NCBI RefSeq assembly: GCF_035920345.1
Contig: NZ_CP109149.1
Location: 7,068,001 to 7,132,000 of the forward strand
DNA length: 64,000 bases
From: Nocardia vinacea
Lineage (GTDB): Bacteria > Actinomycetota > Actinomycetes > Mycobacteriales > Mycobacteriaceae
Reading direction: 5' to 3'
How positions within the stretch are numbered: position 1 is the stretch's first letter; each line of letters opens with the position of its first letter. Both the position numbers and the translations under genes were made by a program. Below are positions 61,239 through 64,000 of the stretch, piece after piece. Below the pieces are notes generated by a model. The model saw nothing but the letters and a program-made list of their open reading frames with translations. It was not told where the DNA came from and did no database searches.

Positions 61239-61839
61239 GATTCTCCTGAGGTTCGCTCGCTCCGGGCGAGGTGACCATTACCCGAGTCAGTATTGCCCTG
61301 TGCACCGACAATTTCCGGTGTTTTTTCGTCGACCTGGGCTTTACCAGCGATCGATGGGTGGAGTTGCCACCGAACACAAACGGTCGCATCCCGTTCCGGG
61401 CGGTGCTCGGGGGTGCCGGATCGGGATGCGACCGGTTTCGATCCTGCCGCCTGGTCCCCGTCCGATCGCGCGTAGCGCACTACCCGATTCGGGCCCGGCC
61501 GGTACTCGGGTTCCGCGGGCCCGACATGCCCGTGCCCGAACGACACGCGACAAATCCGACCGAATCTGCCGTCCGGTCGAGGAACCCAGGAGTGATTCCG
61601 GACGCACAGCAACCGGTCGGCATGGTTTTCACATTCACCGCGACCGCTCAGTGAGCAAACGCCCCGGCTGTAAATCCCTGCGCGACAACATTTTTGACAA
61701 CAGTCACCGAATGGGCGAGCAGGCCGACAACCGACCGGTCCGGCTACCTGGGCGGCGTCCGCGCCCGTCGCAGGTGAGCCGTCCCGAAAAATCTTGGAAA
61801 GTGGTGATCCCCACGCACACACAATCCCGGAACATCGCG
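61239..61839. other. Gene-free region upstream of the ABC operon and 6C RNA
   Basis: No gene is supported in about 600 bases. It includes the promoter of the ABC operon on the minus strand and the upstream part of the promoter for the 6C RNA on the plus strand. Confidence 0.5.
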
Positions 61840-61850
61840 TAGGATCATTG

Positions 61851-61922
61851 ACGTCGGCCCCTCCCCCCCGGGCCGACCTTACGCGGGCCTCGGCTAACTC
61901 CCCCCCTTCGCCGAGGCCCGCT
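61851..61922 (+). ncRNA. 6C RNA (two C-loop hairpins)
   Basis: Two adjacent hairpins have C-rich loops. Hairpin 1 pairs GTCGGCCC (61853-61860) with GGGCCGAC (61870-61877) and has loop CTCCCCCCC. Hairpin 2 pairs GCGGGCCTCGGC (61883-61894) with its complement (61910-61921) and has a 15-base loop containing seven C. This is the definition of the actinobacterial 6C RNA family, whose M. tuberculosis member is called B11. The -10-like TAGGAT lies at 61840-61845, about 6-7 bases before the expected start. The function is a trans-acting sRNA whose C-rich loops are thought to pair with mRNA targets. The exact 3' end is uncertain. Confidence 0.82.
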
Positions 61923-61950
61923 CCCCATTTTCGGGGCAGGTCAGCCCCGC

Positions 61951-62892
61951 TCAGCTATCTGTCGGCACCGCCGGATTCTCCGCCATGCCCACCGATAGCC
62001 AGGCCGCCGTCAACCGTTGCGCCCGTACCTTTCCGGCGGTCGCCAGCAACCGACGATCCCGCTCCCACCGTTCGCGAACGACCGGATCGGCCTGTGCCCA
62101 CAGCGGCTCCAGTTCCGTAAGTACCTGTTCGAAATATGCGTACGCGCCACCCAGTGCGATATGCCCGCCTGGCGAGGTCGGCCGATCCATATCGAGACCA
62201 CGCACGAAGGCCACCGCGGCGAGTAGCCGCTGCAGCGTCGCCTGCGGCCAACCGGACTCGCGCCCGACTCGCACCAGCCAGCCGAGGGTAGCCGCGAGCA
62301 CATGGACGTCCTCGATGGTGCGGAACGGTTTGAGGTAATCCGTGTACCCGTCGCCGGCCAACGGCTCGGCCGCGGCATCGGTGAATGTCACCGAGGCGTG
62401 TGGGATTTCGGGTGCGAAAGGTACCGCGGGCAGATTCGTCACATTGACGCCGGGCTGTGCCGCATCGACCAGTACCGCGCGCAGCCGGTTGCGGCCGTCG
62501 GCCGCCGTGCCCGCGCTGGCGATCACCAACATCCGCCGCGCGAGGATCCCCAATGTGGTGAAGGTCTTGGTACCGTTCACCCGCCAACCGCCGTCGGTCT
62601 CGGTCACCTCGGTCGCGATCGCGGACGGATGCGCGCCACCCGCCTCGGTCGCGGAAACCGCGATCAGCTCATCGGCCGCGAGTTCGGGCAGCAACGCACG
62701 CAGCGCCTGCTGATATCCGGACAGGAATGCGAAACCCAGTCGGTCCGCACCGAATCCACCGGCGATCGCTATATCGATCGTGGTATCGAACCGCTCGGCG
62801 GCCGCCCGATGCCGCGTCCACGCATCGGTGATCGACTCGAGCGGTGTCGGATCGAGCGCCTCGGTCAGCAGATAGTCGAACACAGAGTCCAC
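61951..62892 (-). CDS. Acyl-CoA dehydrogenase-like protein
   Basis: The 313-residue protein has the middle-domain features of acyl-CoA dehydrogenases (ELIAVSATEAGGAHPSAIAT, GGWRVNGTKTFTTLGILARR, a FAD/substrate-binding beta barrel). It is shorter than the usual 380-400 residues, and the catalytic Glu cannot be identified with certainty. It might use a nitro- or other non-standard substrate, or be a reduced member. The GTG start at 62892 is tentative. The gene ends 29 bases from the 6C RNA. Confidence 0.7.
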   Translation of the reverse strand: MDSVFDYLLTEALDPTPLESITDAWTRHRAAAERFDTTIDIAIAGGFGADRLGFAFLSGYQQALRALLPELAADELIAVSATEAGGAHPSAIATEVTETDGGWRVNGTKTFTTLGILARRMLVIASAGTAADGRNRLRAVLVDAAQPGVNVTNLPAVPFAPEIPHASVTFTDAAAEPLAGDGYTDYLKPFRTIEDVHVLAATLGWLVRVGRESGWPQATLQRLLAAVAFVRGLDMDRPTSPGGHIALGGAYAYFEQVLTELEPLWAQADPVVRERWERDRRLLATAGKVRAQRLTAAWLSVGMAENPAVPTDS

Positions 62893-63046
62893 TCGTGCAC
62901 GCTAACCGAGAATCGTCGCCCGGCTCGCACCCAGGAAGCCGGCGACTACACCGCAATCCTTATCCGGAGCGCGGCGATGCGACAGCAGAATCTCAGGATC
63001 ACCAGGTATCACTGACTCGTCATCCCCCTCGTGAGGAGCCTGACCA

Positions 63047-63757
63047 GTGACGAAACCAGATCTCGCGCGCCGAAGGGCGCTGTACGACGCCGAGGCGCGA
63101 CTGTCGTGGGTGCTCGCCGCACTGGCCGGTCTCATCGGAGCCGCAGCCTTTATGCATACCGAGGGCTACTTCGTCACATTCATGACCGGCAATACCGAGC
63201 GCGCCGTTCTCGGGTACTTCCACGACGAACCCGATATCGCCGTCGCCGCGGCCCTGCTGATGATCTCGTTCCTCGCGGGCGTTGTGGTGTCTTCCTGGTG
63301 CCGCAGGCGCTACTGGTCCGGTCATCCGCACGGCCCGACCCTGCTCACCACGCTCAGCCTCGCAGTCGCATCCCTGCTGGACGGCATCATCTACTGGGCG
63401 ACGAGCGCCACCAATATCGACCTCATCCCGATCCTGTTCGTCGCCTTCGGCGTCGGCGCGCTCAACACCTCATTCGTCAAGGACGGCGAGGTCTCGATTC
63501 CCCTCAGCTACGTCACCGGCACCCTCGTCAAAATGGGCCAGGGCATCGAACGCCATATCAGCGGTGGCGATTACGCCGACTGGCTCAACTACTTCCTGCT
63601 CTATACCGCATTCTGCGCGGGAGCGCTGCTCGGCGGATTGCTGAGCCTGGTCGTCGCGGGCTGGGCCATGCTGATCACCGCCACCGTAGTGTGTCTGATC
63701 ACTACCTGCTACACCTACCTGCACCTGGACCGCCACGGCCCGCCAACGACGAGCTGA
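63047..63757 (+). CDS. DUF1275 (YoaK) membrane protein
   Basis: The 236-residue protein has about six TM helices and the DUF1275 features GLIGAAAFMHTEGYFVTFMTGN, FGVGALNTSFVKDGEVSIPL and SYVTGTLVKMGQGI. A GAGGAG site lies 10 bases before the GTG at 63047. Family members are of unknown function. Confidence 0.88.
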   Translation: MTKPDLARRRALYDAEARLSWVLAALAGLIGAAAFMHTEGYFVTFMTGNTERAVLGYFHDEPDIAVAAALLMISFLAGVVVSSWCRRRYWSGHPHGPTLLTTLSLAVASLLDGIIYWATSATNIDLIPILFVAFGVGALNTSFVKDGEVSIPLSYVTGTLVKMGQGIERHISGGDYADWLNYFLLYTAFCAGALLGGLLSLVVAGWAMLITATVVCLITTCYTYLHLDRHGPPTTS

Positions 63758-63785
63758 CCCACGTGCGCGCCGTCGAGGCGGCGGA

Positions 63786-63791
63786 TACGGT
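63786..63791 (+). promoter_or_regulatory. -10 hexamer of the gene at 63798
   Basis: TACGGT lies 6 bases before the GTG start, and there is no ribosome site. It is one more candidate leaderless promoter. Confidence 0.35.
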
Positions 63792-63797
63792 TGTCCG

Positions 63798-64000
63798 GTG
63801 GGGAGTTTCGAGGATCCGACGCCGGATCACCTTGCGGCACTTGCACAACAGAGCACCTGGGCCGAAGTCCGACCGCTATTGCGGCCGATTCTACGTCCGA
63901 CGACCTACAAGCAGGCCGCACTCGACAACCTGCTGCACCGCTGGCCCGAGGCCACCGAGATCGACATCCGGTTCGTCAGCCGTCCGGCCTTCCCGTTTGT
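63798..64000 (+). CDS. Unknown protein, 3' end outside window
   Basis: A GTG-started frame of 67 complete codons runs into the window edge. It encodes MGSFEDPTPDHLAALAQQST, WAEVRPLLRPILRPTTYKQA and LDNLLHRWPEATEIDIRFVS. No family can be named from this part. It looks like the helical N-terminus of a soluble protein. Confidence 0.5.
   Translation, partial: MGSFEDPTPDHLAALAQQSTWAEVRPLLRPILRPTTYKQAALDNLLHRWPEATEIDIRFVSRPAFPF

Overview
This is a high-GC actinobacterial chromosome segment, most likely from Nocardia or a close mycolic-acid-containing relative (Mycobacteriales). The main reason is the block fhaA-fhaB-pstP-rodA-pbpA-pknA-pknB at 44.7-54.7 kb, followed by trpG, crgA, a PH-domain protein and ppiA. 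As I recall it, this is the order found near the replication origin of Mycobacterium tuberculosis (Rv0009-Rv0020c), including a tRNA-Leu beside fhaA. Long spurious open frames opposite real genes, GTG/TTG starts and leaderless TAnnnT promoters fit the same assignment. No CRISPR array, prophage or intact insertion sequence was seen.

Layout. 0-4.4 kb: a DHA2 drug exporter cut by the window edge, its divergent HxlR regulator, a histidine phosphatase, a small secreted protein and a cutinase-like esterase. 4.8-10.9 kb: the gltB-gltD glutamate synthase operon. 11.7-16.6 kb: an exported chorismate mutase, a DUF4407 membrane protein, an array of roughly 180-bp direct repeats and a six-TM adenylate cyclase. 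16.75-17.44 kb: remnants of an MFS transporter and of its TetR regulator. 17.5-23.75 kb: the membrane-protein/DUF4129/MoxR/DUF58/RDD/SpoIIM cluster.

24.5-35.4 kb is mixed accessory metabolism and transport. It holds an MMPL exporter with TetR, a secreted beta-propeller, a methyltransferase, an SDR with a KstR-like operator, a MerR/polysaccharide-deacetylase pair, an EamA exporter and a tight three-gene operon (haem-oxygenase-like diiron protein, HemK2-type methyltransferase, CDGSH Fe-S protein). 35.4-44.2 kb carries DUF2231, DUF1206, DUF5996, a cysteine-free HesB-like protein, a DUF3558 lipoprotein, a PucR-type regulator, a CBS protein and a DksA/TraR protein, with an IS5-type transposase scrap at 37.75 kb.

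44.4-59.4 kb is the cell-division and cell-wall signalling core: tRNA-Leu, two FHA proteins, the PP2C phosphatase, RodA, PbpA and the kinases PknA and PknB in a translationally coupled operon. On the other strand a RibD-like protein with reversed domain order overlaps trpG. 59.4-64 kb has a DrrAB-type ABC exporter, a strong candidate 6C RNA (two hairpins, each with seven C in its loop), an acyl-CoA-dehydrogenase-like protein, a DUF1275 membrane protein and a gene running off the window end.

The most interesting items are the repeat array grown from the 3' end of the DUF4407 gene, the diiron/methyltransferase/CDGSH operon, the reversed RibD fusion, the collapsed MFS/TetR pair and the 6C RNA. 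All functional statements rest on motif recognition by eye; no database search was run.
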